From Christensenella sp. UBA3857 (GTDB lineage: Bacteria > Bacillota > Clostridia > Christensenellales > CAG-138): 48,020 nucleotides of DNA. Each line of letters starts with the position of its first letter. The first letter of the stretch is position 1. Under the pieces are notes generated by a model. The model saw nothing but the letters and a program-made list of their open reading frames with translations. It was not told the DNA's origin and searched no databases. A program made the position numbers and the translations under genes. Positions 11,243 through 19,645 of this stretch are shown here, one piece after another. The stretch lies in contig DGHD01000024.1 of NCBI GenBank assembly GCA_002392505.1, forward strand, positions 1 to 48,020. Direction: 5' to 3'.

Positions 11243-13180
11243 ATGAAAAAACTTCTCAGTCTGTTCATTGCCCTCGCTATGCTGTTCACTGCGTTCAGCG
11301 CGTTCGCAATGCCCGGCAGGGACGGCGAAGACGATGATTTCGTCATGCCCGACGCAATGATCTTCTTCACCAATGACGTTCACTGCGGCATTGAGGACGG
11401 CTGGGGCTACGCAGGCGTAGCCGGCACCAGGGAGCTCGTTCAGGAGCTCGGCATCGACTCTCTTCTGGTCGACGCGGGCGATCACGTTCAGGGCGGCCCG
11501 ATCGGCACCCTCAGCCACGGCCAGTACATAATCGACATCATGAACGCCGCGGGCTACGATCTCGCCATCCCCGGCAACCATGAGTTCGACTACGGCATGG
11601 ATCAGTTCTTCAACCTTGTCGATTCCGCCGATTATCCCTACATCTCCTCGAACTTCATGCATTATGAGAACGGCGCACCCACCGATCTCGTATTCGACGC
11701 TTATAAGCTGTTCGAGCTCGGCGGACACAGCGTTGCCTTCGTCGGCATCACCACCCCCGAAGCCATCACCAAGTCCACCCCCACCTATTTCCAGGATGCG
11801 AACGGCAATTACATCTACGGCTTCTGCCAGGATTCCACCGGTGAAATGCTCGTTGAGGCGGCTCAGGACGCCGTTGACGCCGCCCGTGCCGAGGGCGCCG
11901 AGTACGTATTCATACTCGCCCACACCGGTATAGACGAGCAGAGCTCCCCCTGGACGACCAACGAGATCGTCTCCCGTCTGCACGGCATCGACGCTTATAT
12001 CGACGGTCACAGCCACAGCGTCTTCAACGAGGTCATGCAGGACGCCGACGGCAACGACGTTCTCGTCGCCCAGACCGGCACCAAGCTTGCGAACCTCGGT
12101 ATGCTCAGCATATTCCCCGACGGCAGCCTCCGGATCGATGTCCAGGCCGCCGACGATGAGCAGACCTTAATTATCCCCGATCCCGAAGTCGACGAGCTCA
12201 TCCAGCAGATCAAGGCTCAGTATGAAGAGCTCCTCCATGAGGTAGTCGCTTACACTCCCTTCGATCTCGTTGTGAACGATCCCGCGACCGGCAACCGTAT
12301 GGTCCGCTCCCGCGAGACCAACCTCGGCGACCTCTGCGCCGACGCTTACAGGACCCTCCTCGGCGCCGATATCGCTTTCGTCAACGGCGGCGGCATCCGT
12401 GCGAACATTAACGAGGGTGAGATCACCTTCGAAAACGTCATCAACGTTCACCCCTTCGGCAACGAGGCCTGCCTCGTTGAGGTCACCGGTCAGCAGATAC
12501 TCGACGCTCTCGAAATGGGCTCCCGCATGTGCCCCAACGAGAACGGCGGTTTCCTGCAGGTAGCGGGCATCACTTATGAGATCCATACCGCGCTTGAGCC
12601 CAACGTAATAGTCGGCGAAGACAAGATGTGGCAGGGTCCCGCGGGGATCCCCTACCGCGTACAGAACGTCATGGTCATGGATCGTGAGACGGGCGAATAC
12701 CAGCCCCTCGATCTTGAGAGGGTCTACACTCTCGCATCCCATAACTACATGCTCCTCAACCAGGGCGACGGCTTTGCGATGTTCGGCAGGAACAACGTGA
12801 CCATCCTTCAGGAGGACGTCATGATCGACAACGCTGTGCTCATCAACTACATCCAGTCGATGCCCGGCGGAGAGGTCGACGGCGTCGAATACGAGCATAT
12901 CGTCGAGGGTTATGAGGATCCCTACGGCGAGGGCAGGATCGTCATCGTCGAAAACGAGGAATCCGATACCATGGGCGACGTCAACGGCGATAAAACGGTC
13001 GACGCCGCAGACGCTCTGATCGTTATGCGCTATTCCATGGGCATCGGCGAGATCTATGAGCCGAATATGCCCTACGCCGACGTTAACGGGGACGGCGTCG
13101 TGGATCTGGCGGACGCGCTGCTTATCATCCGCTACTCGATGGGATTGATAGACGGCTTCCCGGCTGCAGACCCCGAATAA
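11243..13180 (+). CDS. Secreted 5'-nucleotidase / metallophosphatase with C-terminal dockerin
   Basis: A 645-residue exported protein with RBS AAAGGAG 7 bases before the ATG. Domain order is a signal peptide (MKKLLSLFIALAMLFTAFSA), then a calcineurin-like metallophosphatase with FFTNDVHCG near residue 40, DAGDHVQGG near 78, GNHEFDYG near 112 and the metal-binding histidines in GHSHSVF near 256. A 5'-nucleotidase C-terminal substrate domain follows (NLGDLCADAYR, FVNGGGIRANI). The last 65 residues are a type I dockerin with two calcium loops (GDVNGDKTVDAADAL and ADVNGDGVVDLADAL), each followed by an RYSMGI-like helix. The family UshA/CpdB/YfkN hydrolyses extracellular nucleotides. The dockerin implies docking on a cohesin scaffold, unusual for a nucleotidase. 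Confidence 0.9.
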   Translation: MKKLLSLFIALAMLFTAFSAFAMPGRDGEDDDFVMPDAMIFFTNDVHCGIEDGWGYAGVAGTRELVQELGIDSLLVDAGDHVQGGPIGTLSHGQYIIDIMNAAGYDLAIPGNHEFDYGMDQFFNLVDSADYPYISSNFMHYENGAPTDLVFDAYKLFELGGHSVAFVGITTPEAITKSTPTYFQDANGNYIYGFCQDSTGEMLVEAAQDAVDAARAEGAEYVFILAHTGIDEQSSPWTTNEIVSRLHGIDAYIDGHSHSVFNEVMQDADGNDVLVAQTGTKLANLGMLSIFPDGSLRIDVQAADDEQTLIIPDPEVDELIQQIKAQYEELLHEVVAYTPFDLVVNDPATGNRMVRSRETNLGDLCADAYRTLLGADIAFVNGGGIRANINEGEITFENVINVHPFGNEACLVEVTGQQILDALEMGSRMCPNENGGFLQVAGITYEIHTALEPNVIVGEDKMWQGPAGIPYRVQNVMVMDRETGEYQPLDLERVYTLASHNYMLLNQGDGFAMFGRNNVTILQEDVMIDNAVLINYIQSMPGGEVDGVEYEHIVEGYEDPYGEGRIVIVENEESDTMGDVNGDKTVDAADALIVMRYSMGIGEIYEPNMPYADVNGDGVVDLADALLIIRYSMGLIDGFPAADPE

Positions 13181-13190
13181 ACCGATAAGC

Positions 13191-13222
13191 AAAACTCCCG
13201 GAGGAAACCCTCCGGGAGTTTT
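13191..13222. terminator. Bidirectional intrinsic terminator
   Basis: ACTCCCGGAGG (13194-13204) pairs with CCTCCGGGAGT (13209-13219), flanked by AAAA on one side and TTTTATT on the other. It serves both the dockerin nucleotidase and the convergent kbl gene. Confidence 0.9.
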
Positions 13223-13235
13223 ATTATGCCTTGTT

Positions 13236-14417
13236 TCAGATGCCCATCTCTTCCTTGACTTCCCTGAAGCACTTCACGGCGAAGTCAAGATCTTCCTTGG
13301 TGTGACCCGCGGAAACCTGTGTGCGGATCCTGTCCTTGCCCTTGGGCACGACGGGATAGCAGAAGCCAACCACGTAAACGCCCTTATCGAGCATCCTGCG
13401 CGCGAACTCCTGAGCGATCTTCGGGTCGTAGAGCATGACGGGCACGATGGGATGGGTGCCCTCGATCACGTCGAAGCCGACCTTGCCGAGCTGCTCGCGG
13501 AAGTACTTGGTGTTCTCGTGCACCTTATCGCGGAGCGCGGTGGACTCGTTCAGCATATCGATGACCTTGATGGAAGCAGCGCAGATAGCGGGAGCGAGCG
13601 TGTTGGAGAAGAGATAAGGACGGCTCTTCTGACGGAGCATGTCGACGATCTCCTGACGGGCGCAGGTGTAGCCGCCGGACGCGCCGCCCATTGCCTTGCC
13701 GAGGGTGCCGGTGATGATGTCGACACGACCCATTACGCCGCATGCCTCGTGAGTGCCCTTGCCGTGCTCGCCCATGAAGCCGACCGCATGGCTGTCGTCG
13801 ACCATAACGAGAGCGCCGTACTCATCCGCGAGATCGCAGATGGCGGGAAGGTTCGCGATGATGCCGTCCATGCTGAATACGCCGTCGGTGGCGATGAGCT
13901 TGATGCGGCAGTCCTTGGCGGCCTCGAGCTGGGCCTTCAGGTCTTCCATATTGTTGTTCTTATAGCGGAAACGATGCGCCTTGCAGAGGCGTACGCCGTC
14001 GATGATGGAGGCATGGTTGAGCTCGTCGGAGATGATGGCGTCGTCCGGCCCGAGGATGGTCTCGAACAGACCGCCATTCGCGTCGAAGCAGGAGGTGTAG
14101 AGTATGCAGTCGTCCATCTCAAGGAAGTCGGCGAGCTTGCGCTCGAGCTCCTTATGGATCTCCTGAGTGCCGCAGATGAAGCGAACAGAGGAAAGACCGT
14201 AGCCCCACTTATCGTAGCTCGCCTTGGCGGCGGCTATGATCTCGGGATTATTGGCAAGCCCGAGGTAGTTGTTTGCGCACATATTGAGCACGCCCTTCGC
14301 CTTGGTGGTGTCGATCCTTGCGCGCTGCTCGGTGGTGATGATGCGCTCCTCACGCCAGGTGCCCGCCTCGCGGATGGCGTCGAGCTCTTTCCTGAAAATG
14401 TCATAAGCCTGTTTCAT
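13236..14417 (-). CDS. kbl: Glycine C-acetyltransferase (2-amino-3-ketobutyrate CoA ligase)
   Basis: A 393-residue alpha-oxoamine synthase of fold-type I. The PLP lysine lies in [13 protein letters not shown], and [12 protein letters not shown] and the N-terminal [13 protein letters not shown] are diagnostic. It cleaves 2-amino-3-ketobutyrate with CoA to glycine and acetyl-CoA, taking the product of Tdh. tdh lies 27 bp upstream on the same strand, giving the two-step threonine-to-glycine pathway. RBS AAAGGAG precedes the ATG. Confidence 0.96.
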   Translation of the reverse strand: MKQAYDIFRKELDAIREAGTWREERIITTEQRARIDTTKAKGVLNMCANNYLGLANNPEIIAAAKASYDKWGYGLSSVRFICGTQEIHKELERKLADFLEMDDCILYTSCFDANGGLFETILGPDDAIISDELNHASIIDGVRLCKAHRFRYKNNNMEDLKAQLEAAKDCRIKLIATDGVFSMDGIIANLPAICDLADEYGALVMVDDSHAVGFMGEHGKGTHEACGVMGRVDIITGTLGKAMGGASGGYTCARQEIVDMLRQKSRPYLFSNTLAPAICAASIKVIDMLNESTALRDKVHENTKYFREQLGKVGFDVIEGTHPIVPVMLYDPKIAQEFARRMLDKGVYVVGFCYPVVPKGKDRIRTQVSAGHTKEDLDFAVKCFREVKEEMGI

Positions 14418-14444
14418 ACGTGTTGCTCCTTTATAATGAATTCC

Positions 14445-15485
14445 TTATTTGGTCCAATCGAGTACGACCTTGCCGCTCATGCCGCTGTTCATGGCCTCGA
14501 AGCCCTTCTCGAAATCGCGGTAATTGAAACGGTGGGTGATCATGGGAGAAAGATCGAGACCTGCCTCGACCATAGCGCCCATCTTGTACCAGGTCTCGAA
14601 CATTTGCCTGCCGTAGATGCCCTGGAGGGTGAGTCCCTTGAATATGACCTCATTCCAGTCAACGGAGGTGCCGGGCTTTGCAATGCCGAGGAGGGCGACC
14701 TTACCGGCGTTCCTCATGGCGGAGATCATCTGGTTGAGCGCAATGCCGGAACCGGACATCTCAAGACCTACGTCGAAGCCCTCGGTCATGCCGAGCTCCT
14801 TCATAACGTCCTCGAGCTTCTCCTTGGTGGTGTTGACGACCCTGGTCGCGCCCATCTTCTTCGCCATGCCGAGGCGGTAATCGTTGATATCGGTAACGAC
14901 GACCTTGCGTGCGCCGTTCTGACGGCAGATGCCCGCCGCCATCATGCCGATGGGGCCAGCGCCGGTGATGAGGACGTCCTCGCCTATCACGTCGAACATG
15001 AGCGCGGTATGGGTGGCGTTGCCGTATGCGTCGAAGAAGGAGATGATGTCCTCCGGAATATCCCAGGTGATGGGTATGACGTTCCTTGCGGGGATGCAGA
15101 TATACTCCGCGAACGCGCCGTTGCGCTGAACGCCGACGCCCTGAGTCTTGGCGCAGAGATGGCTCTTGCCGGAGCGGCAGTTCCTGCAGTGACCGCAGGT
15201 GATATGACCTTCACCGGAAACGAGCTGACCGATCTCAAGCCCCTCTACCCCTTCGCCGAGCGCGGCGATCTCGCCCACGTACTCATGACCGATGGTCACG
15301 GGGGGCTTTACGTGCGTCTGGCTCCACGGATCCCAGTTGTAGATATGAACGTCCGTGCCGCAGATAGCGGTCTTGTGGATCTTGATGAGGACTTCGCCGT
15401 GATGTACCTCGGGCACGGGTACCTGCATCAGGGTAAGCCCGGGAGCAGCTTCGGTCTTGACAAGAGCATCCATCATTGTTTTCAT
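14445..15485 (-). CDS. tdh: L-threonine 3-dehydrogenase
   Basis: A 346-residue zinc-dependent medium-chain dehydrogenase. Catalytic zinc ligands appear in [13 protein letters not shown] and IGHEYVG, the structural zinc in [15 protein letters not shown], and the NAD-binding glycines in [14 protein letters not shown] start at the ATG at 15485, preceded by AAGGACGG; a longer frame to 15560 would overlap the aminotransferase and adds a non-homologous leader. It oxidises threonine to 2-amino-3-ketobutyrate for Kbl. Genes upstream and downstream are co-oriented with short gaps (26 and 27 bp). Confidence 0.96.
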   Translation of the reverse strand: MKTMMDALVKTEAAPGLTLMQVPVPEVHHGEVLIKIHKTAICGTDVHIYNWDPWSQTHVKPPVTIGHEYVGEIAALGEGVEGLEIGQLVSGEGHITCGHCRNCRSGKSHLCAKTQGVGVQRNGAFAEYICIPARNVIPITWDIPEDIISFFDAYGNATHTALMFDVIGEDVLITGAGPIGMMAAGICRQNGARKVVVTDINDYRLGMAKKMGATRVVNTTKEKLEDVMKELGMTEGFDVGLEMSGSGIALNQMISAMRNAGKVALLGIAKPGTSVDWNEVIFKGLTLQGIYGRQMFETWYKMGAMVEAGLDLSPMITHRFNYRDFEKGFEAMNSGMSGKVVLDWTK

Positions 15486-15511
15486 AGTTTTTTCCGTCCT
15501 TTTTTGAGAAT

Positions 15512-16789
15512 TTATTTGTTCAGCAGTTTCTCGAGCGCGGCAAGCTTGATGGCGAGGCACAATACCTGCATCGCCTGGGTAAGCTCGTCACAGGGCGGGA
15601 AGCTGGGAGCTATACGAAGGTTCTGATCCTTGGGATCGTTCTTGTAGGGATAGGTCGCGCCCGCGCCGGTCATAACGACGCCCGCGTCCTTGCAGAGAGC
15701 GTGCACGCGCTTCGCGCAGCCCTCCATCACGTTGAGCGAAACGAAGTAGCCGCCGGTGGGCTTATGCCAGGTGGCAATGCCGAGCGGCGCGATCTCGTTC
15801 CCGAGCGTTTCGAGGACTATGTCGAACTTGGGCTTCAGCACCGCGGCATGCTTCTTCATATGCTCGTGTACGCCGGCGGCGCTGCCGAAGAACTTGACGT
15901 GGCGCAGCTGATTGAGCTTATCATACGAAATGATCTGCGCATTCCAAAGCTTCTTCATGTACGCCATATTATCCTCCGAGCAGCAGAAGCAGCTAACGCC
16001 CGCACCGGGGAACGTGATCTTGCTGGTGGAAGCGAACTCGAATACCATATCGGGATTGCCGCCGAGCCTGCATGCCTCGAGTATGTTGAGGAAGGGCACG
16101 AAGGGACCGTCGAACTCATGCACGCAGTAGGCGTTGTCCCACATGAGCAGGAAATCGGGAGCGGCGGGCTTCATGTTGGCAAGGCGATAGATGGTCTCCT
16201 CGCTGTAAACGACGCCGTCTGGATTCGAGTACTTGGGAACGCACCACATACCCTTTACCTCGGGATCCTTGATGAGCTCCTCCACCATATCCATATCGGG
16301 ACCGTTATCGAGAAGCGGTATCGTTATCATCTCGATGCCGAAGGACTCGCAAATGGTGAAATGCCTGTCATAGCCGGGAGCGGGACAGATGAATTTAACG
16401 CGGTCGAGCTTCGCCCATTTTTCGGGAGAATGCAGCAGACCGTGCGTGAACGCCTTTGCTATGACGTTATACATAAGCTCCAGAGATGCGCTTCCGCCCA
16501 TGAACACCTGCTCGTACTTGACGCCCAAAAGCTCCGCAAAAAGCCTGCGGCAGGCGGGAAGACCCATGAGCTCGCCGTAGTTGCGCGCCTCCACCCCGTC
16601 CATCTTCGTCTCGGAAGGGTCGATGTACATATTGAGCATTTCGTCGGAGAGCGCAAGCTGCTCCAAACTCGGCTTGCCCCTCGACATATCGAGCTTCAAG
16701 CCCCTTGCTTTCAGCTCCTCATACTGAGCGAGCGCCGAATCGTACAGAGCCTCTTTTTCCTCACGGCTCATTTCAAAAACTGTAGGCAT
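15512..16789 (-). CDS. PLP aminotransferase, MocR-domain-like (Aminotran_MocR) family
   Basis: A 425-residue aminotransferase with the PLP lysine in [23 protein letters not shown] supplying the PLP-pyridine aspartate, and the N-terminal [12 protein letters not shown] of the PF12897-type aspartate/alanine aminotransferases. It heads the threonine-catabolism operon. Its position before tdh-kbl suggests disposal or interconversion of amino groups from threonine or glycine, but the substrate is inferred only from family resemblance to aspartate aminotransferases. Confidence 0.88.
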   Translation of the reverse strand: MPTVFEMSREEKEALYDSALAQYEELKARGLKLDMSRGKPSLEQLALSDEMLNMYIDPSETKMDGVEARNYGELMGLPACRRLFAELLGVKYEQVFMGGSASLELMYNVIAKAFTHGLLHSPEKWAKLDRVKFICPAPGYDRHFTICESFGIEMITIPLLDNGPDMDMVEELIKDPEVKGMWCVPKYSNPDGVVYSEETIYRLANMKPAAPDFLLMWDNAYCVHEFDGPFVPFLNILEACRLGGNPDMVFEFASTSKITFPGAGVSCFCCSEDNMAYMKKLWNAQIISYDKLNQLRHVKFFGSAAGVHEHMKKHAAVLKPKFDIVLETLGNEIAPLGIATWHKPTGGYFVSLNVMEGCAKRVHALCKDAGVVMTGAGATYPYKNDPKDQNLRIAPSFPPCDELTQAMQVLCLAIKLAALEKLLNK

Positions 16790-16836
16790 TTAGATGATAC
16801 CTCCGCTTATGATATTGGCATACATACGCCTTATAA

Positions 16837-16865
16837 ATTATAGTCCTTTTGGCAGGTAGTGTCAA
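16837..16865 (-). promoter_or_regulatory. Consensus SigA promoter of the aminotransferase-tdh-kbl operon
   Basis: Minus strand TTGACA (16860-16865), 17-bp spacer, TATAAT (16837-16842). Both hexamers match consensus exactly, about 50 bp before the aminotransferase start. Confidence 0.9.
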
Positions 16866-16878
16866 ATATATATTGATG

Positions 16879-16908
16879 AAAAAAGCCCCGGAGATCATCC
16901 CCCGGAGC
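16879..16908 (-). terminator. Intrinsic terminator of the ECF sigma operon
   Basis: On the minus strand a CCGG-rich stem with G:U wobbles around an ATGA loop is followed by GGCTTTTTT. It lies between the anti-sigma stop and the threonine operon promoter. Confidence 0.75.
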
Positions 16909-16930
16909 CGAGCCGAAAATACCGTTTTCC

Positions 16931-17761
16931 TTAATCCTCTGCGCTGTCGATCATTTGTCTGACGACGTTCATAAGGTCATCGGAGAGCGCTTCCTTTCTG
17001 ATCGCGATCTCCTCCTCTCCCATGGAGTTAATGTCGAACACGCCGTTTACAGTGTAGTTTACTCCATTATAACCAAAGTAGTACCCAATGGAGCACCTTC
17101 CGGCAGCTCCATACTCCGGTTCAGCCGATACGCTGCTGTCCTCGTGAAAGCCGATATGGACACCCTTATACTCATAATTGTGCCCGACCTGCCCGGCATC
17201 CCCATTTTGGGCGTAGACGTTCCAAAAATACTCACCTTCTGCAGAATGGCCGCTTATCCCGTAATAACCGATCAGTTTTGCATACCTTGACCTGTCAGTC
17301 AAGCTGGCTCCAACGTCATAATCGTACTTCGTGTGGAGCAGCGACAGATCGGGATAGAGCAATTCAAACCCATCTTTTTCCATCCCGTTTTTCAGTTCCT
17401 CAACGGTGTCGAAGTTCTTGATCGGCTGCGGGTAGACCGGCCAGGTCTTATAGATCTTGACGCAGCCGACCACCCCGAGGGCAAGCACCCCGACAAGTAT
17501 CAGCGCGAGGCAAGACGCCATAATCGTTTTGATAATATTCTTCCTCCTCACTCTTTTATAGGATTCCGCTATCTTTTTTTCGTGCTCCTCGTCATATGCA
17601 GACCGAACGATACCGTCTGAGGCAAGCATCTTGTCATATTCCTCCCAACAGGAAGGGCAAGTCTTTATGTGCTCCTCGACCGCGCGCGTCGTCTCCTCAC
17701 TGCATACTTTATCGTGATAGAGCGGCAAAAGATCTTTGATTATATTGCAGGAAATGCTCAT
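16931..17761 (-). CDS. Membrane anti-sigma factor with N-terminal zinc finger
   Basis: A 276-residue protein. The first 40 residues form a zf-HC2 anti-sigma domain with a C, H-x3-C-x2-C pattern (CNIIKDLLPLYHD, then HIKTCPSCWEEYD). One transmembrane helix lies at about 78-100 (IMASCLALILVGVLALGVVG). The roughly 170-residue extracellular part is unlike known catalytic domains and is probably the sensor. Its start overlaps the stop of the ECF sigma gene by 4 bp, the usual coupled sigma/anti-sigma arrangement. It should hold the sigma factor at the membrane until an envelope signal arrives. Confidence 0.88.
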   Translation of the reverse strand: MSISCNIIKDLLPLYHDKVCSEETTRAVEEHIKTCPSCWEEYDKMLASDGIVRSAYDEEHEKKIAESYKRVRRKNIIKTIMASCLALILVGVLALGVVGCVKIYKTWPVYPQPIKNFDTVEELKNGMEKDGFELLYPDLSLLHTKYDYDVGASLTDRSRYAKLIGYYGISGHSAEGEYFWNVYAQNGDAGQVGHNYEYKGVHIGFHEDSSVSAEPEYGAAGRCSIGYYFGYNGVNYTVNGVFDINSMGEEEIAIRKEALSDDLMNVVRQMIDSAED

Positions 17762-18237
17762 TCTATCCTCTCCTTTATCATGTTCTTGGCTCTGTGGAAG
17801 GTAACTCGCGCCCAGCTTTCGGTCTTTTGGTGGAGCGAGGCGATCTGTGCGAAAGACAGTTCCCCGAAGACCCTTTGCCAGAAAACCTCGCGGTAGGGCT
17901 CGTCAAGCTCGTGCAATACGGCGTGTATCTTCATGGACGTCTCTTTATCCGCGAGCCTGTCCTCGACAGAGGGGCTTTCGTCGGCCAGCTCCTCCGGGAA
18001 CTCCGTCAACCGCCGGTGCTTCTTGAGGTAGCTGTAATACGTGTTCTTTGCGATCCCGCAGGCCCAAACGCTGAATTTGCAGTCGCCGCGAAAGGACCCT
18101 ATCTTTTTGAAGACCTTAAAGAAGGTCTCCTGCGTAAGCTCCTCCGAAAGGCTTGGGTCGGAGGTGAGCTTCAACAGATATGAATAGACCTCCGGATAAA
18201 AATCGCGGTACAGTTTTTCGAAATCAGCCAGGCTCAT
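17758..18237 (-). CDS. ECF-type RNA polymerase sigma factor
   Basis: A 159-residue sigma-70 family protein with region 2 (YSYLLKLTSDPSLSEELTQETFFKVFKKI) and region 4 (LDEPYREVFWQRVFGELSFAQIASL helix-turn-helix), and no region 1 or 3. I start at MSLADFEKL (18237), behind AAAGGGGGTG; the frame is open to 18312, but the extra 25 residues are basic and atypical. It is paired with the downstream anti-sigma factor. A possible -10 (TATAAT, 18290-18295 on the minus strand) lacks a good SigA -35, so autoregulation by its own holoenzyme is plausible but unproven. Confidence 0.92.
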   Translation of the reverse strand: MSLADFEKLYRDFYPEVYSYLLKLTSDPSLSEELTQETFFKVFKKIGSFRGDCKFSVWACGIAKNTYYSYLKKHRRLTEFPEELADESPSVEDRLADKETSMKIHAVLHELDEPYREVFWQRVFGELSFAQIASLHQKTESWARVTFHRAKNMIKERIE

Positions 18238-18313
18238 CACCCCCTTTACGTATAAGAGACTCCCGCAGCCGCGTTTCGTTACAATTTTTATTATAGCATA
18301 TTTCGCCGGCATG

Positions 18314-18322
18314 TGGTATAAT
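18314..18322 (+). promoter_or_regulatory. Extended -10 promoter element for the TSUP transporter gene
   Basis: TGG followed directly by TATAAT (18317-18322), about 17 bp before the ATG at 18339. There is no clear -35. It lies back to back with a minus-strand TATAAT at 18290-18295 in front of the ECF sigma gene. Confidence 0.5.
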
Positions 18323-18338
18323 CCCCGCGGGTAGGAAT

Positions 18339-19115
18339 ATGCAGGTCACAGTCTGGACGTTTTTGATAGTGTGCCCGCTCGTTTTCCTTGCGGGATTCGT
18401 GGACTCCGTCGCCGGCGGCGGGGGCGTTATTTCGCTGCCCGCATATCTTATCGCGGGCGTGCCCGTCAAGCTCGCGGCGGGTACGAACAAGCTCGCAAAC
18501 GGCTGCGGTACGGCGCTCGCCTCATATAAATACGCAAAAAGCGGCAACGTCGATTGGCGCGCCGCGATACCGGCGGGCGTGTTCTCCCTGATAGGGTCGA
18601 CGCTCGGCACTTCGCTCGCCGTGTATATGCCCGACAGGATACTTGAAATAATAATCGTTTCGGCGCTCCCCCTCGTCGCCCTGATGCTCTTCTTCTCAAA
18701 GGGCTTCGGCATGGAGGAAAAGCCCTCAAAGTCAAAGGGAAAAACGGTGTTCCTCGCCTCCCTTATCGGGCTTGTGATAGGCTGTTACGACGGGCTCGTG
18801 GGTCCCGGTACGGGCACATTCCTCGCGCTCGCGTTCTCGATGATACTCGGCTATACGCTCCTTAAATCCTCCGGCTGCGCGAAGATCGCGAACCTCTCCT
18901 CCAACGTCGCCTCGCTCGTCGTTTACCTTATCCACGGCGACGTGCTCTTTTCGATCGGCATACCCGCCATCGCATGCTCGATGCTCGGCAACTGGCTCGG
19001 CTCGCGCTTTGCCATAAAAGGCGGAAGCAAAAAGATCCGCATCGTAATGTTCTTCGTACTCGGACTGCTGTTTATTAAGATCGGGCTGAAGCTTTTCGGC
19101 GTTGAAGGGTTCTGA
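18339..19115 (+). CDS. TSUP-family permease (TauE/SafE, DUF81)
   Basis: A 258-residue protein with about eight hydrophobic segments. The N-terminal FVDSVAGGGGVISLPAYL and the internal repeat GCYDGLVGPGTGTFLALAF are the paired signature of the TauE/SafE transporters, which move sulfite, sulfoacetate, thiosulfate or related organosulfur anions across the membrane. RBS TAGGAAT precedes the ATG closely. It is a single-gene unit; the substrate cannot be told from context. Confidence 0.9.
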   Translation: MQVTVWTFLIVCPLVFLAGFVDSVAGGGGVISLPAYLIAGVPVKLAAGTNKLANGCGTALASYKYAKSGNVDWRAAIPAGVFSLIGSTLGTSLAVYMPDRILEIIIVSALPLVALMLFFSKGFGMEEKPSKSKGKTVFLASLIGLVIGCYDGLVGPGTGTFLALAFSMILGYTLLKSSGCAKIANLSSNVASLVVYLIHGDVLFSIGIPAIACSMLGNWLGSRFAIKGGSKKIRIVMFFVLGLLFIKIGLKLFGVEGF

Positions 19116-19206
19116 AACGATCGAGTGTTTTTTTGAGCGAAAAACTGTGACAATAGAGTGACAATAGGATTCGTTTTTGCTCTTTTTTTCAATTCGACTA
19201 AAGAGC

Positions 19207-19242
19207 AAAAGTGCTGAAAATCCTTGAAATCTCAGCACTTTT
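19207..19242. terminator. Bidirectional terminator hairpin after the pseudo-tRNA
   Basis: AAAAGTGCTGA (19207-19217) pairs with TCAGCACTTTT (19232-19242). T-tracts exist on both sides. It overlaps a second 11-bp inverted repeat, TTTTGCTCTTT (19175-19185) with AAAGAGCAAAA (19200-19210). Two copies of TGACAATAG lie 11 bp apart at 19148 and 19159. Confidence 0.7.
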
Positions 19243-19243
19243 T

Positions 19244-19277
19244 TGGTCTGGGTGAGTGGATTTGAACTTCCGGCCTC
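19244..19277 (-). pseudogene. tRNA-Pro 3'-end fragment (pseudo-tRNA)
   Basis: On the minus strand this segment reads like the T-arm, 3' acceptor strand and CCA of tRNA-Pro, matching the intact gene at 19454-19530 at 32 of 34 positions. The two changes fall in the 3' strand of the T-stem and break pairing. There is no 5' half, so it cannot make a tRNA. A terminator follows, as for a real tRNA gene. Confidence 0.85.
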
Positions 19278-19407
19278 GGGGCGGACGGCTGCTCACGCAG
19301 CAATGCCGCCCGTTGAATGCCTTTTCATACATCCACCGGATGTTTGAAATCGCGAATTTCGCGACCGGCATTCAACCCCTCTTAGGCTTCAAGAGGCCGG
19401 AACTTCA
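19263..19407. repeat. Palindromic unit flanked by inverted and direct tRNA-Pro fragments
   Basis: TGAACTTCCGGCCTC (19263-19277) and GAGGCCGGAACTTCA (19393-19407) pair at 14 of 15 positions; both derive from the tRNA-Pro T-arm region. Inside are nested hairpins: GGGCGG/CCGCCC (19279/19306) with inner GCTGC/GCAGC, a perfect 10-bp GTTGAATGCC/GGCATTCAAC (19312/19367) enclosing ACATCC/GGATGT and TCGCGAA/TTCGCGA, and CCTCTT/AAGAGG (19378/19391). No open frame is conserved. It may be a mobile palindromic element or the trace of an inverted duplication. Confidence 0.75.
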
Positions 19408-19420
19408 TACCAAAACGACA

Positions 19421-19451
19421 AAAAACAGGAAGTCGATGACTTCCTGTTTTT
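19421..19451 (-). terminator. Intrinsic terminator of tRNA-Pro
   Basis: AAAAACAGGAAGTC (19421-19434) pairs with GACTTCCTGTTTTT (19438-19451), loop GAT, starting 3 bp beyond the tRNA 3' end and followed by a T run on the minus strand. Confidence 0.85.
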
Positions 19452-19453
19452 AG

Positions 19454-19530
19454 TGGTCTGGGTGAGAAGATTTGAACTTCCGGCCTCTTGAACCCCATTC
19501 AAGCACGCTACCAAACTGCGCTACACCCAG
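19454..19530 (-). tRNA. tRNA-Pro (anticodon GGG)
   Basis: Reads as a full cloverleaf on the minus strand: acceptor CTGGGTG/CACCCAG, D-stem GCGC/GCGT, anticodon stem CTTGA/TCAAG with loop ATGGGGT, T-stem GGAAG/CTTCT with loop TTCAAAT, discriminator A and encoded CCA. The C1-G72 pair is typical of proline tRNAs. 77 nt. Confidence 0.95.
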
Positions 19531-19645
19531 TTGCTTGACGCATGGTGTATTATAGTCCTAAAGGCAGTGAATGTCAAGCACAAATTAAAGTATATTTATC
19601 AGACGCCGCCCTGTTCTGTCGCAATTCTTAAAATACGATTCTTCC

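Noticed and set aside
13302..15626. 774-codon open frame on the plus strand opposite kbl, tdh and the aminotransferase
   Set aside because: It is antisense to three clear enzyme genes with family motifs, its composition is that of a codon-position shadow, and it has no RBS.
19256..19453. 65-codon ORF across the tRNA-Pro fragment region
   Set aside because: The region is explained by palindromes and tRNA fragments; the frame has no RBS and the peptide is not protein-like.
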